Source of the DNA: Tubulanus polymorphus
Lineage: Eukaryota; Nemertea; Palaeonemertea; Tubulaniformes; Tubulanidae
NCBI RefSeq assembly: GCF_964204645.1
Contig: NC_134034.1
Location: 2,886,072-2,946,071, forward strand
DNA: 60,000 bases
Direction of reading: 5' to 3'
In this document: positions 28,120 to 40,170 of the stretch, one piece after another
How positions within the stretch are numbered: the first letter of the stretch is position 1
Layout of the letters: each line of letters begins with the position of its first letter
Notes under the pieces: generated by a model
Told to the model about the DNA's origin: nothing
Seen by the model: only the letters and a program-made list of their open reading frames with translations
Databases searched by the model: none
Program-made: the position numbers and the translations under genes

Positions 28120-28580
28120 CGAGTAAAAGAGGATAAGAGAGGAAAATGAGTAAGGAAAGAAGTGAGAGGTAGGGGAGAAGGATGAGTGAGGGAGGAGAGA
28201 GGAAGGAACGGGCAGGGACATCAGATTGAGGATGAGAAAGGATAAGAGAGGAAAGTGAAGGAGAAAAGGGGAGGAGAGGTGAGGGGATAAGGAAGAGGGA
28301 GGGAGGAAAGAGGGATTGAAGAGGAAGGAGCGGACAGGGACAAAAAAGTGAGGATGAGAAAGGATAAGAGAGGAAAGTGAAGGAGAAAGGAAAGGAGAAG
28401 AGAGAGGAGAAGGAAGAGGGAGGGAGGAAAGAGGGATTGAAGAGGAAGGAGCAGACAGAGACAAAAGAGTGAGGATGAGAAAGGATAAGAGAGGAAAGTG
28501 AAGAAGAAAAGGAAAGAAGAGTGAGAAGAAAGGATCGGGTAGGGTAAAGGAAAGAGGGAGGGAGGAGAGGTAAAGAGTTT
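28120..28580 (+). repeat. Purine-rich minisatellite, about 121-bp period, about 4 units
   Basis: GAGGATGAGAAAGGATAAG recurs at about 28228, 28350 and 28471. Units also share GAGGAAGGAGCGGACAGGG. A 165-codon minus-strand frame results from composition. Confidence 0.88.
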
Positions 28581-29064
28581 TCGAAAAAGTTCGCAAAAAT
28601 ACTACCGGCTGAATTTAGAAAAAAAAAGAATTGTTCCGTACGCGAATGAGTCTTCGTCGCGATAGGCGAGAATAATCACGGATGGGGAGGGTAAAAATTG
28701 TGTCGCATTCATCACTGCTGCCGCCGCCAAAAAAAAAAAAACCGTTCGCCCCGAACAAAAACGGTATCTCTCCGAGAAATAGGCGAATAATTGGCTAAAT
28801 TATCCCCATCAACCGAACGCGAAGACGATCGCGAACTGCTGCCGGCTGTTAGTGAAAACCTTGGTTTGATCACGCGCCGCGCCACTCCCCGGTCCGTCTC
28901 GAATTAGCGTTGTTAAACAACTGTTCGTTTCGGTTCGGCGGAAAAAAATAAAAGTTGTCGTCGTCGTCGTCGTCAGCGGCGTCAGCGGCATCAGCGTACC
29001 CGGAAAAAAATAAACACAATCCTCGGAAAATAGCGCATTGATCGTCGAGCAGATTGCAGATGAC
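28581..29064. other. Intron, no feature beyond short CGT and poly-A tracts
   Basis: A CGT trinucleotide run lies near 28958-28972 and an A run near 28730. No genes seen. Confidence 0.55.
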
Positions 29065-29655
29065 GTGAAGTGTGGACGATCAGTTATTGAAAGTGTGCTG
29101 ATAGTTGTCTAATGTCTGGTGTTTCTAGTTCATTTTCGATTAGAAATGTCTCAGGTGAAGCTATAAACACATGTGAAGTGTGGACAATCAGTTTCTGAGA
29201 AAGTGTGCTGACAAAATGTTGAATATCTGGTGTTTGTAGTTCATTTTCAATTAAAAATGTCTCAGGTGAAGCACTGAACACATGTGAAGTGTGGACGGTC
29301 AGTTTTTGAAAGTGTGCTCATAAAATGTCTAATATCTGGTGTTTGTAGTTCATTTTCAATTAAAAATGTCTCAGGTGAAGCACTGAACACAAGTGAAGTG
29401 TGGACGATCAGTTTTTGAAAGTGTGCTGATAAAATGTCTAATGTCTGGTGTTTGTAGTTCATTTTCAATTAAAAATGTCTCAGGTGAAGCACTGAACACA
29501 TGTGAAGTGTGGACGATCAGTTTTTGAAAGTGTGCTGATAAAATGTCTAATGTCTGGTGTTTGTAGTTCATTTTCAATTAAAAATATCTCAGGTGAAGCA
29601 CTGAACACATGGGAAGTGAAGACGATCAGTTTTTGAAAGTCTGCTGATTTTACAT
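29065..29655 (-). repeat. Family F minisatellite (109 bp), about 5.5 units
   Basis: Same unit and orientation as at 12655. Open frames on minus repeat every 109 bp. Confidence 0.95.
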
Positions 29656-29689
29656 TCATATCCGTTGATTGAAGTGAATTGCACGAATC

Positions 29690-29945
29690 AATGTTTTCCT
29701 ATAGTTGAAAGGATCGGCTTTGAGAATATTCAAATCATCAAAGTTCGCCGGGATATCAAAGGGGATGCTACAGGCTTGAACATCCAAATCGAGTTGAAGA
29801 TGATTTCATGGATAGAGAAATATATGAAAACTCCGGGCAATTCGGGACCTTTCTTTCTCTTAGAGGGTGACTCCGACGATATCAAAATCACAATATTCGT
29901 AGCCATTCCATTCTCTATAGTGGGTGGCTCCGAGAATATCAAACC
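29690..29945 (+). repeat. Family G-like degenerate repeat
   Basis: Contains GGCTCCGAGAATATCAAA, GACTCCGACGATATCAAAAT and GAGAATATTCAAATCATC, weakly tandem. A 95-codon frame crosses it without gene support. Confidence 0.5.
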
Positions 29946-29949
29946 GACG

Positions 29950-30505
29950 TAATGTACCGCCGAAACTAAACGTACTTTTTCAGACGGCTTCGTGCGGACT
30001 GTGTTTCGACGTCTGCGCGCGACGTAAACTTAGTTTCTGGCTAGAAAAAAAACCCTCGGCATCGAGAACAATCGCGCGAATCCGAAGCCAATTTTCTTGC
30101 CTTTCATTTGTGATTAGCGTTTTTGAAAATGTTATCATCGCTGGCTATATTCTCGAGTGTTGCCGTCGTCGTCGTCGGTTGTTGCTGCTGCCGTTAATAA
30201 AGCATAAGACGGGATATTTTTATGCGTCTTCAATTTGCGGCTGGATTTCTTCGCCCTATTAACGATCAAAGCTCGGTTAATGTAGGACTCGCGCAATCGG
30301 ATTAACGAATTTGACATTTCATTTATTGCGCGCACGCGCGCGCTCGTGCGCATGCGAATTCGTCGCTAATTGATATCGGAAATGGCGTTATAATGAAGAT
30401 AGTTACGATGATCGGTCGTATTCCGACTGTACCGTCCTATAGGGTCCTTTATAACCAGCGGGCCGGTATCCTACCAAAGACGCGTGTAGCCTTTGCAACA
30501 TCTGT
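29950..30505. other. Intron, no recognisable feature
   Basis: Unique, CpG-containing. A CG-alternating stretch (GCGCACGCGCGCGC) lies at about 30328. Confidence 0.5.
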
Positions 30506-30509
30506 AGCT

Positions 30510-30738
30510 GATGAAATGTGTAATATCTGGTGTTAGTTCATTTTCAATTAGAAATGTTTCAGTTGAAGCACTGAACACATTTGAAGTGTGGACGATCAGT
30601 TTTTGAAAGTGTGCTGATAAAATGTCTCATGTCTGGTGTTTGTAGTTCATTTTAAATTAAAAATGTCTCAGGTGAAGCACTGAACACATGTGAAGTGTAG
30701 ACGATCAGTTTTTGAAAGTGCACTGATAAAATGTAGCC
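30510..30738 (-). repeat. Family F fragment, 2 units
   Basis: Two 109-bp units with GTGTTTGTAGTTCATTTT and GAAGCACTGAACACAT. Confidence 0.92.
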
Positions 30739-30989
30739 CTTGCCACTTTTCTTCAGTGGTCTCTACTCGTCTCCTTTCCCTGTCTCCTCTTTTGACCCTA
30801 GTGAGTGCTGGAGTGGTCTGCCTCTCTCTACTCTTTAATCCGTTTTCTTGCTGTCTACGATGAAGATAGTTACCGCAATACCCTGACTGAAATTCTACAG
30901 ACCATTTGGATATCGGTCGTCCTCCATTCTTATTCTTTTTCATTAAGATTTAGGTCCGGATTGGTCCTCCATCATCCTGTAATGTTTAA

Positions 30990-31380
30990 CGGTGTTCTCC
31001 CCTACCTCTCTCCCTCACATTCCCACGCCTGGGTCCACTCGGCATCCTACCAATCCCTTCCTCCCTCCTCCCCTCCCTTCCTCCCTCCCTCCCTCCCTGC
31101 CTGCCTACCTCAGACCTTTCCCATTTCCCTTATCTGCCCACTCATCCACGTTGGTCCCAATCTTGCCATGCCTCTCCCATCTCCCCTTCATGTTCTCTCT
31201 TCCCTCTCAACTGCATCCTACCAATCCCTCCCTCCCTCCCTTTCATATCCTCCATATCTCTGCCCCCCTCACACCTTTCCCCTCTCTCTTATCTACCCAC
31301 TCATCAACGTTGGTCCCAATCTTGCCATGCCCCTCCCATCTCCCCCTCCATCTCATGTTCTCTCTTCTCTCTCAACTGCT
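30990..31380. repeat. Pyrimidine-rich tract with two ~170-bp units
   Basis: Besides CCCT runs, GCATCCTACCAATCCCT and ACGTTGGTCCCAATCTTG recur in two units (from about 31040 and 31210). The 252-codon frame across it is compositional. Confidence 0.85.
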
Positions 31381-31740
31381 CAGCCTGGCCCTGCTCGTAC
31401 AGCTATATGTTTGGGTTGTTTATTCAGTGGGCACGCGACGAATCGGATGAATCCGACGATGAATCTTCGTTCTCTCATCAGCCGCGTCTCTCTCTCCGGC
31501 TGTCGGACATCAAAGAAACCGTTGCCATGGAAACGGATCAGTTTTTCCCGTGTCACAGAGTGAGAGAGATAGAGGGAGAGAGGAGAAAAAGAGAAAGCTG
31601 TATACCTTTGATTGTCGATGGTGGACAATTACTCAGCGATTTTCAGACGGATGGTTTCTCTTTCGGGCGCAGTGATTTTATAAATGGATGAGAGAGACTT
31701 TTTCTTATGCAGAACAAACGCACTAGGGATGGTAGGGATT
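31381..31740. other. Intron, no recognisable feature
   Basis: Unique sequence; a short GAGA run lies near 31560-31590. Confidence 0.5.
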
Positions 31741-31744
31741 TGAT

Positions 31745-32105
31745 GACTTCTAGCAAGTGAGTATGCCCCAGGTATCGCTAGTGTGTGGTTGGACATCAAC
31801 TACTGCGGCAAAAGAGGGTTCGACTTGTTGCAAGTGAAGATCCACCAGGTGTCGCTAGTGTACAGTAGGACATCAACTACTGCAACAATTTAGCAATCCA
31901 CTTTTTCAAGTGAAGATTCGGCAGCAGGCGTCGCTAGTGTGCAGTAGGACATCAAATATTGCAGCAATAGAGGATTCCACTTGTGGCAAGTGAGTATCCA
32001 CCTGGTGTCACTAGTGTGCACTAGGACATCAACTTCAAATTTCATCTTCAGTGGCAAGTCATGATCCACCAGGTGCCGCTAGTGTGCAGTAGGACATCAA
32101 CAGTT
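31745..32105 (+). repeat. Family A minisatellite, about 5 diverged units
   Basis: GTGGCAAGTGA, GATCCACCAGGTGTCGCTAG and GTAGGACATCAAC blocks recur, more diverged than elsewhere. Confidence 0.9.
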
Positions 32106-32689
32106 CTAAAAATCCAGGGTAAAATGTAAAAATGAACTGATTTGATGGACTGTTAATCATGCCATCTGGTGGCAGTATAGGAAGTTCATTCGTTCGTCCG
32201 CCGTTCGAGTTTCACAGATACCGAGCCCTTTCCCCCAACCAGTGACAGTCTGCAATCATTCCGCCCGTCTGCCCCCGAGGGTAATTGTCAATGTCATCGT
32301 ATAATTTCACTTCGACTTCCGCCGCGGGTCGCGACACTTTTTAGAACGCGAAAAATTGGCAGACGTCTTTTCCCGATCGTCGGAGATTACACGAGTTGAC
32401 GCGAAAATGAGTACCTTCCGTCCGAGCTGCTTTCAATGCGGCGTCGGTCATTAAGTCTCCTCGTACACTCCCCCTGTGTGCCCGCGCATCGATGCGTTTC
32501 ATTAGCAAACGACGCAAACCGGTTTTTACCTGATTTCCCCGACAAAATTCTGAATTCGAGTAAGCAACTATATCGCGGGAACCGGTTTCAAAGTTTTCGA
32601 CCTGATCAGGGAGTTGGGACCTTGATCACCTCCCTGACCTGATCAAGAGTATGAGAAATTGAGAATTGATAAGATTTTGTGTTTGCTGA
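32106..32689. other. Intron, no recognisable feature
   Basis: Unique sequence with a short direct repeat of CCTGATCAGG/GACCTGATCA near 32600-32645. Confidence 0.5.
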
Positions 32690-33020
32690 GAATTGATCTA
32701 ACAACTTAAGACCAGTCTAAGCTCATTCTATCTAGTGCTGAAGCCAATCTAACAATTTAAGACCAGTCTAAGGTCACTTAAGTACTATAGCCAATCTAAC
32801 AACTTAAGACCAGTCTAAGCTCATTTTGGTTTTATAACCAATCTAACAACTTGAGACCAGTCTAAGCTCATTCTATCTAGTGCTAAAGCCAATCTAACAA
32901 TTTAAGACCAGTCTAAGCTCATTTTGGTTCTTTAGCCTATCTAACAACTCTTAAGAATTCTAAGGCCAGTGTTCTATAACCGATCTCACAACTTTAGACC
33001 TGTCTCAAAATCTGAGACGA
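32690..33020 (-). repeat. Family D tandem repeat, inverted, about 6-7 units
   Basis: Units read CTAACAACTTAAGACCAGTC then TAAGCTCATTTTGGTTCTAT, reverse complement of 6304-6480. Confidence 0.88.
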
Positions 33021-33845
33021 GTCTTTCGAACTTATGTCTCGACAATGGAACAATGCTAGTTCTAGAGGTAAATTTCAATGGATTTAAAACAATGAAATCG
33101 AAACGATTTTAACTCGGAATTACTGCTTGATATATGACGGCGGTGGAGAGGTGGAATTCTGTCCGTTAAGGGCTGGTGGTATAACGTGTACATCGAACAA
33201 TATCAGTGGATATAATGCGAATAGGTAGCGGGGTGTAGAGGGTTAATATTCATCGATCGACGTACGCACCTGCCGCGCGCTTTCGACGACACGGTTTTAT
33301 CCGAAAAACCATCGACCCGATTTTTACCCGGCGCCCGGTTACGCGTCGAACCCCGGCTACCTTCACTCGACTAGCGGGTCGGAAATCGATCGCGGAAAAA
33401 AAAAAACGTGTCGAAATCCGGCTGTTCGTTAGTTTTTCGCCGGTACCGAGTTTCCATGGAAACGACGGAAACTCCGTCCGTCGTCGACGACGATTCGAAT
33501 CGGTTTCTCCTCCCGTGAGCAGACGCATTCGCGTTTTTTTTTCTACCTCGTTTGATCTCTAATCATTTGAAATTCCATTCGTCGTCGTCGTTGTTTTTAT
33601 GTCTATGTATATTATTCATGTATTCGTATCGTTTCAATCGTAGTTTTCGGCGTCGATGAATTTCGCGGAATCGGCGCAATTTTTTCCGTTAATCGTAAAG
33701 AAAAAGAAAATCGGGTTTTCTGACGTATTTTCAGATCATCGTCCGTTTTTTTAATGTTCATTCGAAACAGTTATTAGTCGAATTTGAGAAAATAAGTGAT
33801 CGATCGTACTTGGATCTTCAGCAGAATATCAGCATCAGCGTCGAG
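33021..33845. other. Intron, unique CpG-containing sequence
   Basis: No repeat or supported exon. The 92-codon minus-strand frame at 33250-33528 lacks recognisable homology. Confidence 0.5.
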
Positions 33846-33849
33846 CAGC

Positions 33850-34295
33850 TGGATCCTAGCGACTAGCGACACCTGGTGGATCCGAGCTCGCCTTAAGAGG
33901 GATCCTCTAACGTTGCAGTAGTTGATGTCCTACTGCACACTAGCGCCACCTGGCCAATCCTCACTTGTCACAAGTGATATTCTCAATTGCTGCAAAAACT
34001 GATGTCCTACAACACACTAGTGACATCTGGTGGATTCTGAAATTGCCGCAACAGGAATCCTCTATAGGCGGAGTGGTTGATGTCCTACTGCACACGTGTG
34101 ACATCTAGCGGATCCTAGCTTGCGACAATCTCAATTGTTGCGGTAGATGATGTCCTAATGCACACTAGCGGCACCTGGTGGATCGTCGCTTGCCACGTGG
34201 AATTTACCGGGTGGTTATTGAAATGTAGAAGAATTTGAAGCGTGTAGATCGACCAAACTACTAGCGCCACCTAGTGGACCGCCACTTGCCGCAGT
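33850..34295 (-). repeat. Family A minisatellite, inverted, about 5-6 diverged units
   Basis: CTAGCGACACCTGGTGGATC, GTTGATGTCCTACTGCACAC and TTGCCAC blocks in inverted orientation. Confidence 0.88.
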
Positions 34296-34299
34296 CACT

Positions 34300-34725
34300 T
34301 GCCACCGACTTCCCGACGCGCGAATAAAAACGAATGCGAATAGAATAGAAATGTTTAGACCGGTGTTTGATGCAGGTCGTCCATGATTATCCATTAATTC
34401 CGAGTCGGGAGTTGATGGAATGTCGCTATCAGTATTGTTTTCTGTGACAACACTTCGCCGCTACTGTTGTTAATGCGGTGATCAATTGCAAATCGCTAAT
34501 GGCTGGTGGCGTTAGTCACTGTTAGCGTGTTATATTGTGATATAAGACACCTCCAAACCGACGAACACTACAGGAATCTATGATTAACTATTGTGCATTC
34601 GTAGACGCCAAGGTTCCAGCTGTATAAACTCGGTCACCTGTTGCTGTTGCTGAACTGAAGGCTGAGATTTGAACCTCTTGGCATCTCAAGTCCTGGTATA
34701 GAAACATTCTTCCTCAGAATTCATT
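34300..34725. other. Intron, no recognisable feature
   Basis: Unique sequence leading into the 78-bp satellite. Confidence 0.5.
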
Positions 34726-34728
34726 TAA

Positions 34729-35975
34729 ACCTGATGACATCATGAGACACTGTTACAGTATGAACCCGTGCCCCTAGTAGACACATCTTCCCTCAGCAGG
34801 GATTTGAACCTGATGACATCATGAGACTCTATCACAGTACAAACCCCTGCCCTAGTAGACACATCCTCCCTCAGCAGGGATTTGAACCCGATGACATCAT
34901 GAGACTCTATCACAGTACAAACCCCTGCCCTAGTAGACACATCCTCCCTCAGCAGGGATTTGAACCTGATGACATCATGAGACTCTGTCACAGTACAAAC
35001 CCCTGCCCTAGTAGACACATCCTCCCTCAGCAGAGATTTGAACCTGATGACATCATGAGACTCTGTCACAGTACAAACCCCTGTCCTAGTAGACACATCC
35101 TCCCTCAGCAGAGATTTGAACCTGATGACATCATGAGACTCTGTCACAGAACAAACCCCTGCCCCTAGTAGACACATCCTCCCTCAGCAGGGATTCGAAC
35201 CTGATGACATCATGAGACTCTTTTACAGTACAAACCCCTGTCCTAGTAGACACATCCTCCCTCAGCAGAGATTTGAACCTGATGACATCATGAGACTCTG
35301 TCACAGAACAAACCCCTGCCCCTAGTAGACACATCCTCCCTCAGCAGGGATTCGAACCTGATGACATCATGGGACTCTATGACAGTACAAACCCCTGCCC
35401 TAGTAGACACATCCTCCCTCAGCAGGGATTCGAACCTGATGACATCATGAGACTCTTTTACAGTACAAACCCCTGTCCTAGTAGACACATCCTCCCTCAG
35501 CAGGGATTTGAACCTGATGACATCGTGAGACTCTGTCACAGTACAAACCCCTGTCCCTAGTAGACACATCCTCCCTCAGCAGGGATTCGAACCTGATGAC
35601 ATCATGAGACTCTTTTACAGTACAAACCCCTGTCCTAGTAGACACATCCTCCCTCGACAGGGATTTGAACCTGATGACATCATGAGACTCTGTCACAGTA
35701 CAAACCCCTGCCCTAGTAGACACATCCTCCCTCAGCAGGGATTTGAACCTGATGACATCATGAGACTCTATCACAGTACAAACCCCTGTCCTAGTAGACA
35801 CATCCTCCCTCAGCAGGGATTTGAACCTGATGACATCGTGAGACTCTGTCACAGTACAAACCCCTGCCCCTAGTAGACACATCCTCCCTCAGCAGAGATT
35901 TGAACCTGATGACATCATGAGACTCTGTCACAGTACAAACCCCTGCCCCTAGTAGACACATCCTCCCTCAGCAAG
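34729..35975 (-). repeat. 78-bp satellite with tRNA-type box B (SINE-derived), about 16 units
   Basis: On the minus strand every unit reads GGGGTTTGTACTGTGACAG, AGTCTCATGATGTCATCA, then GGTTCAAATCC or GGTTCGAATCC. The latter is an exact RNA polymerase III B box (for example around 35190, 35350 and 35585). TGACAGAGTCT upstream is an approximate A box. The same module, with a better A box (TGGCTGAGTGT), occurs singly at 56385-56457. The array is therefore probably an amplified piece of a tRNA-derived SINE head. The 26-codon periodic frames on both strands arise because 78 is a multiple of three. Confidence 0.88.
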
Positions 35976-36505
35976 AACCTGGGTGCAAAGTGACTTACGG
36001 GCCCCGGTCTATATAATAACTAACCGTTGCAGAGTTTTTCCACGATAATTAATTTTCCCGGATGACAGACGTTATCTTGAGGTCGATGTTTTTTTCCATC
36101 CGCCGCACGCTCGACTCGGCATCGAGCTTTAATCGATCTTTATTTCGGCTGCGTGTGTATATATCCGATCAATGGTGTAAATCACCCCCCCCCCATTCCC
36201 CCCTCCCCACGAGACGTTTTCTAATCGTGATTGATCGCGGTATTCGATACTGCGCATTCTTAACCGGATTTTCATGGATTTTCCTTCTTGCCGCTAACGC
36301 CTCGTCAATGACCCTTATCGAAACGCGGTGAGTCGACGTTGTAACGGCCCGCGCGCGAAAAGAAAACATTCGTAGACGAGAGCCGTGTTCACCTGGTATG
36401 GAATGAATACAACGAGATCGATAGCACTTTTAAGTCGGTTATTAAGACGTACGAGCTTTAGCTGCTAGTGTATGGGAGCTTCATCGGGTGAACTCATCGG
36501 TTAGC
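35976..36505. other. Intron, no recognisable feature
   Basis: Unique, with a C-rich tract at 36186-36210. Confidence 0.5.
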
Positions 36506-36506
36506 A

Positions 36507-38835
36507 GGGAAAACATGGTGCATGTCAGGGAATAGTCTGGGAAAACAACGTGCATGTCAGGGAATAGTGAGGGGAAACAACGTGCATGTCAGGGAATAGT
36601 GAGGGGAAACAACGTGCATGTCAGGGAATAGTGAGGGGAAACAACTTGCATGTCAGGGAATAGTCAGGGTTAACAACGTGCATGTCAGAGAATAGTGAGG
36701 GGAAACAACATGCATGTCAGAGAATAGTGAGGGGAAACAACATGCATGTCAGAGAATAGTGAGGCGAAAACAACGTGCATGTCAGAGAATAGAGAGGGGA
36801 AACAACCTGCATGTCAGAGAATAGTGAGGGGAAAACAAGTGCATGTCTGGGAATAGGGAAAACAATATGCATGTCAGGGAATAGTGAGGGGAAACAACCT
36901 GCATGTCAGAGAATAGTGAGGGGAAACAACCTGCATGTCAGAGAATAGTGAGGGGAAACCACGTGCATGTCAGGGAATAGTGAGGGGAAACAACGTGCAT
37001 GTCAGAGAATAGTGAGGGGAAACAACATGCGTGTCAGAGAATAGTGAGGGGAAACCACGTGCATGTCAGGGAATAGTGAGGGGAAACAACATGCGTGTCA
37101 GAGAATAGTGAAGGGAAACAACATGCGTGTCAGAGAAAAGTGAGGTGAAAACAACGTGCATGTCAGGGAATAGTCAGGGAAAACAACATGCATGTCAGAG
37201 AAAAGTGAGGGGAAACAACATGCGTGTCAGAGAAAAGTGAGGTGAAAACAACGTGCATGTCAGGGAATAGTCAGGGAAAACAACATGCATGTCAGGGAAT
37301 AGTGTGGGGAAACAACCTGCATGTATGTCAGGGAATAGTGAGGGGAAACAACATGCATGTCTGGGAATAGTGAGGGGAAACAACATGCATGTCAGAGAAT
37401 AGTGAGGGGAAAACAAGTGCATGTCTGGGAATAGGGAAAACAATGTGCATGTCAGGGAATAGTGAGGGGAAACAACCTGCATGTCAGAGAATAGTGAGGG
37501 GAAAACAAGTGCATGTCTGGGAATAGGGAAAACAATGTGCATGTCAGGGAATAGTGAGGGGAAACAACCTGCATGTCAGAAAATAGTGAGGGGAAACCAC
37601 GTGCATGTCAGGGAATAGTGAGGGGAAACAACGTGCATGTCAGGGAATAGTGAGGGGAAACAACGTGCATGTCAGGAAATAGTGAGGGGAAACAACGTAC
37701 ATGTCTGGGAATAGTGAGGGGAAACAACGTGCATGTCAGAGAATAGTGAGGGGAAAACAAGTGCATGTCTGGGAATAGGGAAAACAATGTGCATGTCAGG
37801 GAATAGTGAGGGGAAACAACCTGCATGTCAGAGAATAGTGAGGGGAAAACAAGTGCATGTCTGGGAATAGGGAAAACAATGTGCATGTCAGGAAATAGTG
37901 AGGGGAAACAACGTACATGTCTGGGAATAGTGAGGGGAAACAACGTGCATGTCAGGGAATAGTGAGGGGAAACAACGTGCATGTCAGGAAATAGTGAGGG
38001 GAAACAACGTACATGTCTGGGAATAGTGAGGGGAAACAACGTGCATGTCAGGAAATAGTGAGGGGAAACAACGTACATGTCTGGGAATAGTGAGGGGAAA
38101 CAACGTGCATGTCAGGGAATAGTGAGGGGAAACAACGTGCATGTCAGGGAATAGTGAGGGGAAACAACATGCGTGTCAGAGAATAGTGAGGGGAAACAAC
38201 ATGCGTGTCAGAGAATAGTGAAGGGAAACAACATGCGTGTCAGAGAATAGTGAGGGGAAACAACATGCGTGTCAGAGAATAGTGAGGGGAAACAACATGC
38301 GTGTCAGAGAATAGTGAGGGGAAACAACATGCATGTCAGAGAATAGTGAGGCGAAAACAACGTGCATGTCAGAGAATAGTGAGGGGAAACAACATGCGTG
38401 TCAGAGAAAAGTGAGGGGAAACAACATGCGTGTCAGAGAATAGTGAGGGGAAAACAACATGCATGTCAGAGAATAGTCAGAGAAAACAACATGCATGTCA
38501 GAGAATAGTGAGGGGAAACAACATGCATGTCTGGGAATAGTGAGGGGAAACATCATGCATGTCTGGGAATAGTGAGGGGAAACAACATGCGTGTCAGAGA
38601 ATAGTGAGGGGAAACAACATGCGTGTCAGAGAATAGTGAGGGGAAACAACATGCATGTCAGAGAATAGTGAGGCGAAAACAACGTGCATGTCAGAGAATA
38701 GTGAGGGGAAACAACATGCGTGTCAGAGAAAAGTGAGGGGAAACAACATGCGTGTCAGAGAATAGTGAGGCGAAAACAACGTGCATGTCAGGGAATAGTG
38801 AGGGGAAACATCATGCATGTCAGGGAATAGCCAGG
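36507..38835 (+). repeat. 32-bp minisatellite array, about 70 units
   Basis: Units read GTGAGGGGAAACAACGTGCA then TGTCAGGGAATA. Variants (CATGCGTGTCAGAGAA, GTGCATGTCTGGGAATAGGG) recur in blocks, showing internal segment duplication. This is the longest single array in the window. Minus-strand frames (PRHVRCFPSLFPD..) are artefacts. Confidence 0.97.
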
Positions 38836-39415
38836 AAAATGTCGAATCAAATAAAAGTCGCCATTTTGTAGTATTGCTGTAGATGACTTTTAAGTAAAGA
38901 TAAAGTCGAAAAATGTTGAATAAAATAGTAGTTCAAGGAAGTATTTTTAGGACTCTTGTTATTCTCAATGCGGCACTGGATATATTTTCGAAGTCATTGT
39001 CAATTCGTACAGGGTTGGTTTTCCTAACCGTGGATGTATCGTGGCTATAGTTTTACGCGGATTGTCTTCGACATTTTGCCGTGTTTTTGCCCGTGGAGTT
39101 CGGGCGGTAAACTTTACGAAAAGCCGTCGCGCCTACGAAAGTCTTTTTACGGCCGACGTCTCGTTTTTGTTCGTCGTCGAATGCGCCGTCGGATAGCCGA
39201 GCGATCGTTTCAATCAACCGCTGCGCCGCGATAATAGCTTTCCGAGAAAGGCATTAAGGGAAGAAGGGAGGGTAGAGATAGAGAGAGGTAAAGAGATGGA
39301 GAGAGGAGAGAGGGATGTACGAGTCGAAGAAGAGACAGCGACTGGGGGGAAAGTGAGAGATGGAAAGACGGAGATAAGGATCTAAAAGGGTGGAGAGGTA
39401 GTTTGCGTACAGCAT
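38836..39415. other. Intron, no recognisable feature
   Basis: Unique, then purine-rich at 39250-39390. Confidence 0.5.
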
Positions 39416-39417
39416 TT

Positions 39418-40060
39418 ATCCCTACGGATCAATACGATACCAAGTCTAATAAACCAGGCCCGGGTTAAGTATTCATTCCAGGGGTAACTTCCATGCCCAG
39501 TCTATTAAACCAGGCCCAGGTTAAGTATTCATTCCAAGGGGTAATTTCGATACCCGGTCTATTAAACCAGGCCCAGGTTAAGTATTCATTCCAGGGGTAA
39601 CTTCCATGCCCAGTCTATTAAACCAGGCCCAGGTTAAGTACTCATTCCAAGGGGTAATTTCGATACCCGGTCTATTAAACCAGGCCCAGGTTAAGTATCC
39701 ATTCCAGGGGTAACTTCCATGCCCAGTCTATTAAACCAGGCCCAGGTTAAGTATTCATTCCAAGGGGTAATTTCGATACCCGGTCTATTAAATCAGGCCC
39801 AGGTTAAGTATTCATTCCAGGGGTAACTTCCATGCCCAGTCTATTAAACCAGGCCCAGGTTAAGTACTCATTCCAAGGGGTAATTTCGATACCCGGTCTA
39901 TTAAACCAGGCCCAGGTTAAGTATTCATTCCAGGGGTAACTTCCATGCCCAGTCTATTAAACCAGGCCCAGGTTAAGTATTCATTCCAAGGGGTAATTTC
40001 GATACCCGGTCTATTAAACCTGGCCCAGATTAAGTATTTATCGCTAGGGATAGCTATGAT
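39418..40060 (+). repeat. Family H array with 113-bp dimeric higher-order unit
   Basis: Two monomer types alternate: 56 bp (CCAGGGGTAACTTCCATGCC) and 57 bp (CCAAGGGGTAATTTCGATAC), each followed by a (C/G)GTCTATTAAACCAGGCCCAG block. About 11 monomers, highly uniform. Confidence 0.95.
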
Positions 40061-40065
40061 ACCAA

Positions 40066-40170
40066 GGACCCAGTTCCACAGTTGCGAGTTAAGATTTGAC
40101 TCTATAGAGTTGAAGCATTGAAAATGAATTCAGAGTTAACTCTAACTCATAACTGTGGAACTGGATCCAG
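40066..40170. repeat. Inverted pair of family C fragments inside family H
   Basis: GGACCCAGTTCCACAGTTG at the left is answered by CAACTGTGGAACTGGATCC-type sequence (ATAACTGTGGAACTGGATCC) at the right, with GAGTTA..TAACTC inside. A foldback of a family C unit thus sits between two family H arrays. Confidence 0.8.

Noticed and set aside
34740-35882. Series of open frames with a 26-residue repeat on both strands
   Set aside because: By-product of a 78-bp satellite whose unit is a multiple of three; variation between units is not biased to synonymous positions as far as I can see.
34729-35975. CRISPR-like array of short repeats
   Set aside because: Units are contiguous without unique spacers, and the setting is an animal intron. 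The same applies to the 32-bp array at 36507.
37195-38078. Minus-strand frames of 115 and 156 codons with Cys/Phe/Pro repeats
   Set aside because: Read-through of the 32-bp array; the frame rotates between units.
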